64,000 bases of DNA, from positions 2,629,131 through 2,693,130 of the forward strand of contig NC_030381.2 of assembly GCF_001625215.2 (NCBI RefSeq), given 5' to 3'. Shown piece after piece: positions 22,627 through 35,000 of this stretch. The first letter of the stretch is position 1. Each line of letters starts with the position of its first letter. Under the pieces are notes generated by a model. The model ran no database searches. It was not told the DNA's origin and saw only the letters and a list, made by a program, of their open reading frames with translations. Position numbers and translations under genes: made by a program. The stretch is from Daucus carota subsp. sativus. Taxonomy: Eukaryota; Streptophyta; Magnoliopsida; Apiales; Apiaceae.

Positions 22627-23829
22627 CACAAATACACAATCTATGTCTCTCTCTCATTGGTTCATTCCTTAATAAAAAAAAAAGCCATTTTCATCAAAAG
22701 CCAAGTGAGCTGCTAGCTTTGGAGGCATACAAGCTTTCCCATTTCTCCTTTCAGGTAGTTTTTCTTTTGATCTTCTTGTTTTCTGTATTGCCCTTTATTG
22801 ATTTTCTTGAAATTTTGCTGCCCATGTTGGTAAAAATGTTGATTTTGATGAAATGTAGTGGATATGAACACAATGGCATTGGAGTTACTGTGTTAATTTG
22901 GAGTTGCATTATTGTTTGTAGGGTAAAATGGGAAAGTTTTGATCTTTGGATTTTGTAAGTGCATTTGAAAGTGATAACAGTAATATGAAGCTGTCATGTG
23001 AATTGAGGTCCTATTGTTTGTATCCATGGTGAGGTTTTGAAAAAAATGACAATTCTTGAAGAATTTAAGAAGATATTGATTGTGAGTATTTTGTTTATTC
23101 ATTGAGGATGTTTTACTAATAGTATATGCTGGAGTTGCATCATGGTTTTCGCGGTAAAATGGGGAAGATTTTGATCTTTAGATTTTGGAAGTACATTTAA
23201 AAATGATACTATTTTTGTGAAGTTGTCATATGAATTTAATTTGAAGGTCCTATTCATTGTTCCAATATGGAAAATGATGATGAGTGATAACTCTTCTAGT
23301 TTTTTTTTTTAAATTACCACTTTGAGTAGTTTTTTAATATACTAGTGATGTTACAAGCTGGTTTTTCCTTAGTTGCTGGATATGGACATGGATTTCGGCT
23401 ATAATTTGTAATTTATCGAGTTCATTAATTATTAGGCCATCAGGGTATTGCACATTTTGGTTATTGCTCAGCTATGAATCAGCGAAACTCCCAAATATGT
23501 TAGATTTAGAACTTGTGTGATATGTTTAAGATGTATTCGCTATCATTAGGTAATTACAGTCAATAGTTCTTCTTTGGGGAAAATTTGAGGCAGATCGTAT
23601 TTCTAAAGAGTTATAGTATCAGGACTAAAAATATCCACTTGTTATTAGTTAGTTTGTGGCATCTTGAATGTTTCGGTATTCATGCCATGACTTGGTCTAT
23701 TACTGATCTTCAAATCTGGATGTTGGTAGCATTTTAATACTCTTATATATCTTGGTTTATGCGTTTTTTGTTAGTGTCATTTCCTTAACAATTCTCATAT
23801 TACATTTACTCTTTAGTTACGAGAGGAGA

Positions 23830-26382
23830 ATGGTGAATGCAAAATTATGCCAGTTGTTGCACACGTTAGTTTCCGCGCTGATATTGCTTAAAGTTGATGG
23901 CCTCTTTGTTAATATTACTTATCTACAGAGTGCTGTAGCAAAAGGAGCAGGTGAAATGAAGAAAAATGTATCAAGTTTGTAATTTGTTTCAATTTTTTTA
24001 TTTTTGATGATATATAAGTTTGGTTGATTGCAATTTTTTTGACATGATTATGTAATTATATTTACAGTATGCCTGGATGGTAGCCCACCAGCTTACCATA
24101 TGGACAAGGGTTTCGGAACTGGAATTAACAATTGGCTGGTCCACATAGAGGTTTGGAAATCCTATTATGACAATTTAATCTTAATTTGATTATTATGACG
24201 AAGAATACTACATCTTTACACTGTTCTTTTGATGAAAAGATAATATCATTATAATTTGCTGAATGAACTTTGACAAAGAACAGATTGATTCAAGAAAAAA
24301 AATAAATCATGTTGTGGGATTTCAATAGAAATCAAATACTTATGGATAATATCTAAGAAAATATATGTGTGGAGTTATCAGGGAGGAGGATGGTGCAACA
24401 ATGTGACAACTTGCCTTGCTCGTAAGAACACCCGCTTGGGTTCTTCCAAGGCAATGCCTAAACTGCTTGCATTTTCAGGAATTCTTAACAATAGAGCTAG
24501 TTTTAATCCAGGTTCATACATCTATCGTTTAAATGGGTTGATTTCATTTGAGGTGCCCATTCTTTTTAATAAACTATTCCTTCTGTGTCTAGACTTCTAC
24601 AACTGGAACAGAATTAAGGTTAGGTATTGTGATGGAGCATCATTTACCGGAGATTTGGACGCCGTTAATCTTGTAAGTTTTACAATTTTTGTTATTAATT
24701 ACGTATTTTGGAGAGTACGATGCACAAAAATATTATAAACATGTTGTAAATGCTAGGTAAATAACTTGAACTGAGGGTACTTATAATCTTTTATTTAGGC
24801 TACTAATCTTCACTTCAGAGGGCATAGGATTTTTCTTGCTGTTATTGAGGAATTATTAGCGAAAGGGATGAAGAATGCTAAAAATGTATGCACCAGCTAA
24901 CATGTAATTCCTTCATTCCCCTTTCCTTTTAGTCTTTTAATTGTTCTCTTTAACTCTTTAATCCTTTAATGGTATAGGCAATACTTTCTGGCTGTTCAGC
25001 TGGTGGATTGACTTCTATATTGCTTTGTGATACATTCCGAGCTCTTGTACCCATGAGTGCTAAAGTAAAATGCCTAGCTGATGCAGGTTACTTCATTAAT
25101 GCGTAAGAATTTGTCGCGGAACTTGTTTATATCCTTTACTATAGTTCTTGGAATGCAAAATATCTCACTTCTATCTTTGCCTCTTTCAACAATTTGTACT
25201 TTATACAGCAAGGATATCTCTGGAGCACCGCATATCGAAGCTTTTTATGATGATGTTGTCAGGACACATGTATGAATTTCTCTTTTTGCAACGTGATAAT
25301 TTATTATAATATAATGAGGCTCTAATGCTTGTTGAGGTTGTTATCCACGGTCTATAGTAGGCAGGTACTCTGTGTTGTAATCCTGATTGTATATTTTCTT
25401 TGCTTCAGGGATCGGCAAGGCACTTGCCTACATCTTGCACTTCACAAGGCAGACCGGGTTTGGTAAGAGTGATCAATTTTAAATTTTCTGCCTCTTTGCT
25501 TGTTGCCAGTGCTTAGCAAAAATTAAAATTAAAATTGCAGTGCTTTTTCCCTCAATATACAGTGCAACAAATCAAAACACCACTATTTTTGGTCAACGCG
25601 GCCTATGATTCATGGCAGGTTAGATATCTTATGGTTATTATACAGATATTGTACTCAGCAATATTTATTGCTACACAGCACACACATGCATCAGCTCTTC
25701 TGTTTAAAATTTCTTTGGGAATTGACCTGCCTCCATTGTGTTAGTTAAACATTGTTCATCGAGTAATCCTTAGCTCTTACTTTCATTTCAAACATGCAGA
25801 TAAAGAACATTTTGGTTCCTGGTGTTGCTGATCCTCATGGCACCTGGCTCAAATGCAAGCTTAATATTAATAATTGCTCCCCGGCCCAACTTAAATTGAT
25901 GCAGGGTATATTACTATGAACTACTTGTACTCTTTATGTTACATACAGTTGGGTCCAAATTTTCCATATGAAATCACGATGTGCTTAAAATATACAGTAT
26001 GATATTAGTCCTATTGTTACAGAATACAGGTTGCAGTTTTTGCATACTGTGCCTCCGGTAGGCAGCTCTACATCTAGAGGGATGTTTTTGAACTCTTGCT
26101 ATTCCCACTGCCAAACAGAACTGCAGGAGACATGGCTTATGAATGGATCTCCAATGTTATTTAATAAGGTGATAATCTCTGCTTCGATTCTGTTTTCTAT
26201 GTTCCGCAACATATCAAGTGAATTCTGTTTTGTCTATGAACCTGATATTGCAGACAATTGCAAAGGCAGTTGGGGACTGGTATTCTGATCGAAGTCCATT
26301 TCAAAAGATTGATTGTCCATACCCTTGTGACAAAAGTTGTCACAATTCGATTTTTGATCCAACCGAGCACCCTGATATATAG
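23830..26382 (+). CDS. Pectin acetylesterase (PAE-1), 399 aa, 12 coding exons
   Basis: A secreted carbohydrate esterase (CE13) that removes acetyl groups from cell-wall pectin. Coding exons are 23,830-23,950, 24,068-24,150, 24,382-24,511, 24,593-24,672, 24,799-24,885, 24,978-25,102, 25,209-25,269, 25,409-25,462, 25,541-25,618, 25,800-25,905, 26,023-26,168 and 26,254-26,382; together 1,200 bp in one frame. A 5' UTR intron (22,755-23,816) separates the TATA region from the coding exons. Visible features are a hydrophobic signal peptide (residues 1-25), [29 protein letters not shown], nucleophile motif SGCSAGG, aspartate in NAAYDSWQ, histidine in NSCYSHCQ, and C-terminal [11 protein letters not shown]. 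Ser, Asp and His are all present and the length is normal for the family. It faces PAE-2 tail to tail. It should be active. Confidence 0.93.
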
Positions 26383-27016
26383 GTACATATTGCATTGAAG
26401 GTATAGTTCCTGGGTGATAATTTTTTTTAATAAATTCAAGTATAGTCTGGAAAATAAAGGCGGGAATAGGAAAGAAAGATATATGATTCATCAAAATTAT
26501 AGAATAATCAACAAAATCACAAATTGTGATTTGGTGCTTGTTTTCTCTTCTGTAATCAGTTGTTTGATTCTGACAATCAGTTACTATTGTGTTCAACTTA
26601 TATATTAATTTCTTTTTCGGTGCAAATGTGCAGTAATCATACTGTTATCTTATGATATATTCTATAAATTGTTGCTATTTTTACCTTACAGACATGTTCA
26701 ATTTGTATTAATCCAGATCAAATGGAATGCATCCATTATCGGTGTTAGTAGTTTGGATGATCAAGTGCTTGTGATTTTAGAAACTCCGATTATTACCCCT
26801 TTGTTTCGTATGTTAATATTAGATGAACAAGGGATGTGAATTTTTCACCTGAACTTTTTTTTTTATTAGTATACACTGTTACATAGTTTGTCAATCCGCA
26901 GTACAAAGTTACAGACCTGGTGCTTTAACATGCAGTATCTGCACAACATTTAGACATCCCCGTAGTAAACAGGTATGTCTGCCGGGCATTGAAGAATGGC
27001 TTCTGGCTAATCTCAT
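26383..27016. other. Shared 3' region between convergent PAE genes
   Basis: About 630 bp between the stop codons of PAE-1 (+) and PAE-2 (-). It must hold both 3' UTRs and terminators. An AATAAA-like signal (GGAAAATAAAGG) for PAE-1 lies near 26,450. The part next to PAE-2 (26,930-27,016) resembles the last coding segment of PAE-2 (see the finding on its C terminus). The rest is AT-rich with nothing else recognised. Confidence 0.6.
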
Positions 27017-29891
27017 TTAGCAGAGACCAGCAATGCAGAGTAGGGGCTGCTGAAAATAAGCAGGTATCTCTGCTGGGCACCGAGGTATCAAACTTGTCTT
27101 GCGCTTAATCTCATCGGCCAGAGTGTATGCCGGGTTAAATAGATTTGTACCACGGAAAGTATAGTGATTGTTCCAGTGAGGCTCTTCTGGATTGTATTCA
27201 CAAACCAGAGGGGTTTTGGTTCTGTAATCCACCCTTCGCATTTCAGCATCATTAACAAACCATTCTCCGACAGCCTCTCCAACTCCCTGCAGAGAACCAG
27301 CCTAAAAGAAACAAGATTATCGATGTATTCTTTTCACAAAATTGCCAGAAACATGAAGGACTTGTTATGCAGAGGAGCTTAGTCTGTGAACTTACAGGAC
27401 GGTCGCGGAGCTTCGGCATTGTGCTGGTTCCAAACCAAGTTTCTTGCTTCTGTGTTTGACAGTGGCTAGCGCAAGCATTGATGAACATTCCGTTACTGGA
27501 GGAACTATTCAGTTGCGCCAGTGCCTGATAAAACTCACTCTGAAAACCTGAAGTTCAAAGCCAGCATATGAGCAACATAGCTTATCATCTCCATGTTCTT
27601 CGTCGTTCTCAGAACAACGTGATCTCTGTTGTTCAAGGAGGGATTTGTTATGTACTTACCTCGCCATAATTTCACCTGATCACAAGTGCAGTTCTCTATA
27701 TCATGACCACACGAAGCGAATTCATCATGGACGGCAAGCTGATCCTTCTTCACTGGCATCAAGATGTTCTCTATCTGAACAATCATCGAAACAATTTCAA
27801 GAACTGAACTGAGAGCTTGTTCTAACTAAAGGAAGAGGATGTAGCGGAAAGTATCATATGAAAATGCTCACCTGCCAAGTATCATAGACTGAATTTACGA
27901 CGAAAAGTGGTGTCTTAATGTCAGCAACAAAGTTCTGTGGGAGCATGCACTGCAATCATATTGCGACGAATATTATGAGAAATCAGGGGATACCAGATCA
28001 TCATCATCAGGTATTTCACATTCTATGTTCTTACCAAACTCGCGTCCATCTTTGATGTACACGACTTGGGCAAATTCTTCTGTGATTCCTGCAATACAGA
28101 GACTCCAGCTTTAGTTGAGTGACGTTAACTGAGAAGTTAGTACCATAAAGATGAAGCGGTAGAAACAAAAGAGTACGTACATGTGTCTGGACTATCTGTG
28201 CAAAGCGTTCTCTATGCATGTGTCCGCCATAGATATCAGTCCTGTTACAAGTAGATGACACAAAGAGAGTCACCGATGTGCTCCAGAACAGGGAAAAAAG
28301 GAACTAGGAGCAAGATGAGGTCTGCAGCTTACCCGTCGATGAAAAAACCAGCATCTGCAGCACATTTAACCTTGGCTTTTTCAGGAAGGATGGATCGGAA
28401 ATTGTCACACTGCAGGAGAGCCCCCAATCCGCCAGCAGAACAGCCGGTTAAGAGAGCCTGCACTCGAGGTAACAAGAAGTTGTTATCAATGTACCATCTA
28501 CAAATTAACAGAAGAATGAGCAAGGCTACTCGAAGATACGTTTGATGCATGTTTCAGTCCTTTTTCGAGGAGGTCTTCCATTACAGCTTTGAAAACTCTT
28601 GCTCCGCGAAAGTAAACAGTAGTGTTATTCCCCTATACATCAAAGAAACTGAAATCTGTCACGACGTTTCATCTTCAGAAGAAACAGAACTGAATGGATG
28701 GAAGATAGAACTGGATCTACGTCATGATAACGTACAACATAAGGCTTCTCGCGGTCTCCTACATATGAACTTCCATCGCAGTATCTGACATAGACTCTGG
28801 TCCAGTTGTAAAAATCTAGAACACGAAGAAATAGAACATGCATTAGTTATAAAATCAATTGAATGCCAACTGTTACAATAACAATATGATCCTGGTAAGG
28901 CCTTCTCCAAACATCATGAGGTTTTGGGAGAATTGGTCACTTAACATGGTATTAGAGCTTAAAAGACAAAAGTATTGCCCCGAAGATAGGCGCCCGTGAT
29001 CCACTCTCGACTCAAAAATGGGCTTTTGAGTGAGGAGGAATGTTAGAATAACAATATGATCATGGTAAGTCCTCCTCCCAACACCTTGAGGTTTTAGAAG
29101 AATTGGTCACTTAACAGAAAACTAGATTTGTTCCACAGGGAATATGAGACCTACATGGATTTTCGCTTTCCTGGTCACTCAACATGGCAATGAGGCTACT
29201 CTTCTCTACTGCCCATCTCTTGGTGGAACCAACATCCTTGGTTGTCCGGAAAACACACTCCGCCTCTGTAGCACACCATCCTCCGCCCTGAAAACAGAAA
29301 ACGCGTACAATGTAGTTACAGTAGGTGACTTGGAAGAGTACTGGTTTGCAGATAGCGAAGGCAGAAAGTTGAAAGATTGTATCTTCTGCTCTAGATTAGC
29401 CTCCGCACTAACAGCTACTTATATCTTACTCAGTTAACCTACTTCTAGTGATACCAACACAATTCGACCTTCAAAATAGTACCTATACCGTGAGGGGGAA
29501 AGATTACAGGGAAGATTAGACGTAAAATTAGTAAGACGGATTGCAGACCTCTAGGTAAATCAGCCAGTTGTTGGCAGCATCTCCAACTCCTTTATGCAAA
29601 GCATATGCTGGAGGAGTACCATCTAGACAGACTGCAAAATTTTACATTTTGAATCATTGTTATGGTCTTGAACAGAAACGAAACCTTAGAGCCGAAACCA
29701 AAACAGGAACTCAGCGAAAGATTAAAAGTACATTCTTCATACCAGAACAAATTCAGACTGAACATATTACCTGCTCCTTTTTTGACAGCATCCGTGACAA
29801 TGGTGTTAACGACGTCTACACTCTCTGTTCTGAGCACAGAAAGTACACATACAAGAAGAAGCAGCCATGGGGCTAGCCTTGCGGTAGCCAT
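27017..29891 (-). CDS. Pectin acetylesterase-like (PAE-2), 459 aa, 12 coding exons
   Basis: A second CE13 pectin acetylesterase, predicted secreted. Exons in gene order are 29,891-29,771, 29,631-29,549, 29,287-29,155, 28,815-28,736, 28,632-28,540, 28,457-28,333, 28,241-28,181, 28,088-28,035, 27,949-27,872, 27,774-27,660, 27,547-27,396 and 27,301-27,017 (1,380 bp, one frame). Seven exons have exactly the length of their PAE-1 counterparts. A 5' UTR exon probably ends at 30,782, with its intron ending at 29,894. Visible are the signal peptide ([15 protein letters not shown]), [47 protein letters not shown] and NACASHCQ, so the triad is kept. It is odd in that the segment after GGGWC lacks the usual CLxRKxTxLGSS motif, and the last exon is more than twice as long as in PAE-1 and lacks CPYPC. 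Confidence 0.88.
28871..29116. mobile_element. Miniature LTR retrotransposon (TRIM) in a PAE-2 intron
   Basis: Two direct 76-bp terminal repeats (28,871-28,946 and 29,041-29,116) start TGTTA and end TTAACA. They differ at only about a dozen positions. Directly after the left repeat comes TGGTATTAGAGC (28,947-28,958), a near-match to the primer-binding site for initiator methionine tRNA. A purine-rich tract, GAGTGAGGAGGAA, precedes the right repeat. Only 94 bp lie between the repeats, with no gag or pol. This is the structure of TRIM elements. No clear 5-bp target duplication is left. Confidence 0.85.
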
Positions 29892-30056
29892 TCTGGAAAT
29901 TCACATATTCATTTGATCAGAAAGAAATCATTATGGACTCGAAAAATAAACAATACTTGCAGCTGGTTATGTTTGAAAATAAGCAAAAGCTCTCTCTCTT
30001 TTTTTTTTTACTAAAGAGATGCAAATCTACTCTGACTTTCTGTACACAATACAGGA

Positions 30057-30255
30057 GGCGTTTGATTTATGGTTAATGAGTCCGGTTAACAGGAATCGAA
30101 ACCTCAAACTCATATGTTGATGTTTGGATTAGCAATTTGTGACATGGAATGGGAACCCCAATCCAACTTGGAGGGTAAATCATTCCTTATACTTCTCTTG
30201 GGATAACTATTCGCATTCCCAATTCTCGTTCTTACTCATGATCCAAACGCCTCAT
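30057..30255. mobile_element. MITE with GGCGTTTG ends upstream of PAE-2
   Basis: The ends GGAGGCGTTTGATTTATG and CATGATCCAAACGCCTC are inverted repeats. The inside shows motifs (AATGAGTCCGGTTAAC, GGAATGGGAAC, CATTCCCAATTCTC) that recur at 2,420-2,600, 12,935-13,060 and 46,735-46,960, so it is a multicopy family. It sits in the 5' UTR intron of PAE-2. Class not certain (hAT-like ends). Confidence 0.6.
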
Positions 30256-30781
30256 AATCTGTGTCACTGTGCATGCAGTGGTAGAATGACAATACTACAA
30301 ATATAATTCGAGTCCACAACATTATCAGAAAATTCTCTCCAAATCGTCTTAACTACTCGAATCTCTGTCAGAACTCGCGAAAATTACTTGTGGATACTCA
30401 AACTTCTGTCGAAATTTACTGACATTCAGACATCAAATGTGCAGAACAATCTATTCTGGTTACATATGATTGTTTTAAAACATAATTATGAATATAACTC
30501 ACAAATTTCTGCAAATTTTCTTAACTATTCAAATTTCTGTCAGACCTCGCAAAAATCAGCAACACCTATACAATCAAGCATGGATACTCAAACTGCATGG
30601 ATGACCCTAGCTACATGCAGACAAGACCTTCGCCCAAGACCCCAAAATTTTCAAATTATTTGCATATAAATGTAAGAAATATGCAGAAATACATAGATTT
30701 GGGTCTCGAAAATTGACTAAGACCCCGTAAATCTCAGGAACTGTGCATGTACCGCAATGCACATACTTAGTAAAAATTTAC

Positions 30782-30965
30782 CTGATGACTGAAATCATAA
30801 AAAGGTGAATTTGTGGATATAGCCCAGAAGAAAAGCCCCACTGGAAGGTGGTGGGGCGAAAGGGTTGTATTTTAAAATATGCCCCAGCAACAAGAAAAAC
30901 AGAAAGGCCATGGAGGTATATAATGAGAAAGGTGACAATGGTGGCCGGAAAAGATGGAATTTTGT
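30782..30965 (-). promoter_or_regulatory. Probable PAE-2 5' UTR exon and promoter-proximal region
   Basis: On the minus strand, TTTCAGTCATCAG-GTAAATT at 30,782 is a good donor, and TTTCCAG-AATGGC at 29,895-29,893 a good acceptor just before the start codon. PAE-1 also has a 5' UTR intron, which supports the reading. The transcription start is not defined; AT-rich TATTTATTA near 31,005 is a weak TATA candidate. Confidence 0.45.
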
Positions 30966-31099
30966 TGAAGCTCATGATATTTCGGAGTGCATTGGCTTTG
31001 TAATAAATATTGGATTATGTGGTAGAAATTATGGATATATTGTATACTCATTTGTAGGCCATGAATGTAGACATGACAACCACTAGATTTGTTCAGATT

Positions 31100-32028
31100 G
31101 TCATGTGCATGTTCCAAAATTAGTCTAATGATTTATACACAGGCACACAGCATATCATTCTGATTTTAATTATTTTGAATTTTTTCCGGCATGGTGCCTT
31201 AGTGTTATAATATTTTCTAACTTAGACTGTCTTTCTACATTATATCTCTACTGAAACCGTATCTCTACTCTTTTTTAGGGACGTTGTTATGAGAAACAGT
31301 ATCTCTACTCTTTTTGAGTATCAGTATCACTTTTTGAGGGACGTCATTACAAGATTTACGGGACATCATTACAACTTTGGGTATCAATATCACTTTTTGA
31401 GGGACGTCATTACAAGATTCACAGGAAACAATATTTCTACACAATTTGAGCATCAGAGTCACATGAAGAAAATTTTCCAGCTTTCATGTGCCATATAAAT
31501 GTTATTAGTTGTAATTTTATTCTCTTGCTGGCAAGTCAGAACCACTATACAGAATATGGGTAGCTTAAGATCTACCCGAGTGGTGGAGTCTACATTGTCA
31601 TTTGTGTATAGTGTTGAAGTGCAATAACAAATAACAGTAATCGAACACTGTCAAGAATGGTGATTACCGTAATGAAAATTTCACATGGCCTTGAATAAAT
31701 CTTGTACTGGTTATGGAAAACTACAAAATAATCCAGATTACAACAATGGCTTACCCTGTGTGAGGTAAAACCCGACCACTTGATGGTCACTCAGCCTATA
31801 AGTAGTTACATTGCTATAGGTCTAATGTCATAAAAGAGCATTGCCTAAAGTCTAAGCCCCTGCCGTTAATAGCTCCCCATTTTGTATACAAAACACATGA
31901 CTCTTTTCTTTTGAGCAATTGATAACTCAAAATCTCGGAGTAGCCTTCAGCTCAACCAGTCAACAGTGCTTTCAGAGTCATTCCTTTCAAGAATGTCATT
32001 GTCTGGCCGAAGCAGTTGCAGATAATTT
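31100..32028. other. Intergenic region PAE-2 / ALKBH8
   Basis: No gene seen. A 62-bp direct repeat occurs at about 31,318-31,379 and 31,380-31,425 (GTATCA-TATCACTTTTTGAG, then GGACGTCATTACAAGAT); fragments of it also appear just upstream (31,275-31,317). The ALKBH8 3' UTR occupies the right end. Confidence 0.6.
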
Positions 32029-35000
32029 CTATTTCTGAGAATCACAATACTGAGGATATGCACATTGACAAGGTCCTTTCCTGACCTAAACAAAGGTGGA
32101 AAACAGACATATATTCAAATTTCAAAATCAAGCTGTGCTAAGAAATTACGTGGAGGCTCTATCGGAAGCACATGGCATTAAAGAAAACAAAATATGTACT
32201 TGACTATGTGCATACAGAATAGGATTTATATAATACCATAATATCAGTAATAGTCAGCATCAACAGGGGGAACAAGTGATATTGAAAGGTTTGCACTGCA
32301 TGTATATGTGATTACGTTTTTTAGCATAGAAATTATAGTTGAAAACGCCAAAGGTTTGTGTTACCTTCCGGATAGTAAAGGATACTCGCCTTGAAGCCCT
32401 TCTGATCACAGATTCATTTACGAAATCAACCTGTAGGCACAATCAGGACAGTTAACACAATGATAACCAAGTAGCTTTCTAGCATGGAAACCAAATGATA
32501 ACCAATGACGAGGTATGTGGCATAACAAACTCCATACACTATATTTCTGCACAAATCTCAACTATTACCCCCACATCTAGATGACTAGATATCTATTACC
32601 CCCACATCTAGATGACTAGATATGTGAGTAGTCTTTGCATATAATTTTTATTATTTAATTAGGGATCCCTTGATTGGTTCTGATAAAGATGTGAATTGCG
32701 CATGCGAGAACAAAAATATATACTCCCTCCTTCCCATTTTAATAGTCCACTTTGCAAAGAAAAAATTTCCCATATTATTTGTCCTACTTCTTTGTCCAAT
32801 ACAATTTTATACAAGTTTCAATGTTAACATTTATTAGCATGTACAATTTTCATGATTTACAATGCAAACTATGTTGACTTTTAACAAAATGAATGAAAAT
32901 TTAGTAGTGTTTTTGTATAATTAATGCATAACAATGATAACAACATATCATATTTAATTTTTCTTAATATGTGTGATTTGAGCAAAGTGGACAATTAAAA
33001 TGGGAAGGAGAAAGTAATGAATACCTTGTGATGAGGAATGTAATGGTGCCAAGCATATCGCGCCTCCCCAGATAACAAGAGGATTGATCGAGGGGGAAGA
33101 TATATAGCTCTCTTTAAAAAACTTGAGCTACAATCAGAATTTTCTACCTCACTATCAAGTGATTTTAATCTCCAATCGCCATCTGTATACTTCCTGAATT
33201 CCATGATGCATGGCCCTGCTAGTGAAAGACTAAAAATTGATCCTTCAAAAGCTGAATGAGTGTCTATGTGTGGGGACAGACCAACGCCAGGTGGATATTC
33301 ATTAACCTGCATAGAAACGATGCCAGATGCATCATACACTGAAAACACTTATCACCTAATTGCTGTGGAACTTGATAGAAAAGTGTAACAGCAGCTATCA
33401 TGAACCAAGCATAGAAAATAACATCTTTAGAAAGTAACCAAACAGCAATAGATTAATAGGAAATATGAAATATCAGGACATACCGTCAGTTGATCCAAAC
33501 CCATTTCTAATGAGTTGCTAAGCTCCTCAAATGAAGATATTTTATCAAGCAAAGTAGAAGCAAACGCTGGAAGTTCACCAAGATATTGATTTGTGTTAAC
33601 ATTTCTTGTCTACATCCAAAAAGAAAAGAATGAACCTGTGGTCTAGAAAAACTGCACTTCTGTGCGTGAAGGTTAACTTTTTTTCACATTTGTTCTCATT
33701 TTTTAATTTTATTTTTTTGTGTGTTACAAAACAAGTTTTCCTTCTGCCTTCCAACTTTGTCATCTAAGCATGGAATTCATTTCGAGCCACACCAACTAAA
33801 GAAGAAATGGACATATTCAGCTACAGTGATATAATGCCAAAATTGTGCTCATAAAATTGAAGTGTAAATAAAAGGTTGTTCTTTTTGTACCTCATAGCAA
33901 AACTCATAACCATAATGTTGGACTCTTCTTTTTGCAAGACTTTTCCAAGGTCTACTATCCACTGCTGCGAGAAGCTCCTGAAAAAGTCGGGAGTAAACTA
34001 TAAATTGCATGAATCTTTGTAATAATAAAAAGTTGAAGAAGCCTTTTATAACAATTTCTTGCACAGTCACCATGATGATAACAGTTTTTAGTTCGTGTTG
34101 TTTTCTGAAGAGATATATAATAAAAGAAAAAAAGCAAAACACCATTTCAACCAAAGATGTACACTTGCCTTCTCTTCTTCAATTGTGATGAAATCATGGA
34201 TTAAGCAGAGGCCAGGAATCTTCATATCTGAAGTCTCTAAACACACAGTAACTGAGTCATTAACCTGAACCTAAACACAAAAGAACAACAGTCAAAAGCC
34301 AAAGTACAAACAAAAACAACTTATTACAGATTATATTATGAATAGGTCGAGCACATATGCTTTCCGCCAACTAAATTGTCAGTAAACAATCCTTTCCAAA
34401 ATAAAGTCATTACATTGTTCACGCATTTAATGAAGACTAACATAGCATGACAAAGAACATCACTTATGCACTCAATAATATGACCAATACAGCAACAAAT
34501 GTCATTTGAAGCCAAGTGACATAATCTATAAAACAATAAAGTCACTCAAGTAGGTGATAGATATTCCGAGTATTACAAGTTTGCAAACAATGTTACCTAC
34601 AATCCAGATTTAGAGAATATTAAAGTAGCTCATTTAGTGCCCAACTACACAAATGACCAATATTCCCAGTACTACAATTTCACAAACAATATCGCCGCTA
34701 ATCCAAATTAAGCTATTTACACATACTCCAAACACAATGTACAAGCAATTCAAGCAATCAACCATCTCGACACTACCTTCTCAACAGGCGGTTGAAACAC
34801 TGAGTACTTAATATGCAAAACACGCCCTCCCAGTTCCTGACAAGGCCGTCGATCCAACGCCTCCAACGCTGCTTTGGCAGCCGAATTCTCGACAAACGAC
34901 ACAATGACACGAGTCCCACTCTCATCAGCTGAATAAACACCACTCACTTCCCCATAACTACCAAAAACTGATCTTATGGTATCGAAATCGAGACCAACAG

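Noticed and set aside
28255..28545. Plus-strand frame of 96 codons inside PAE-2
   Set aside because: It is antisense to the PAE-2 exon coding for the GCSAGG active-site region and ignores its splice borders.
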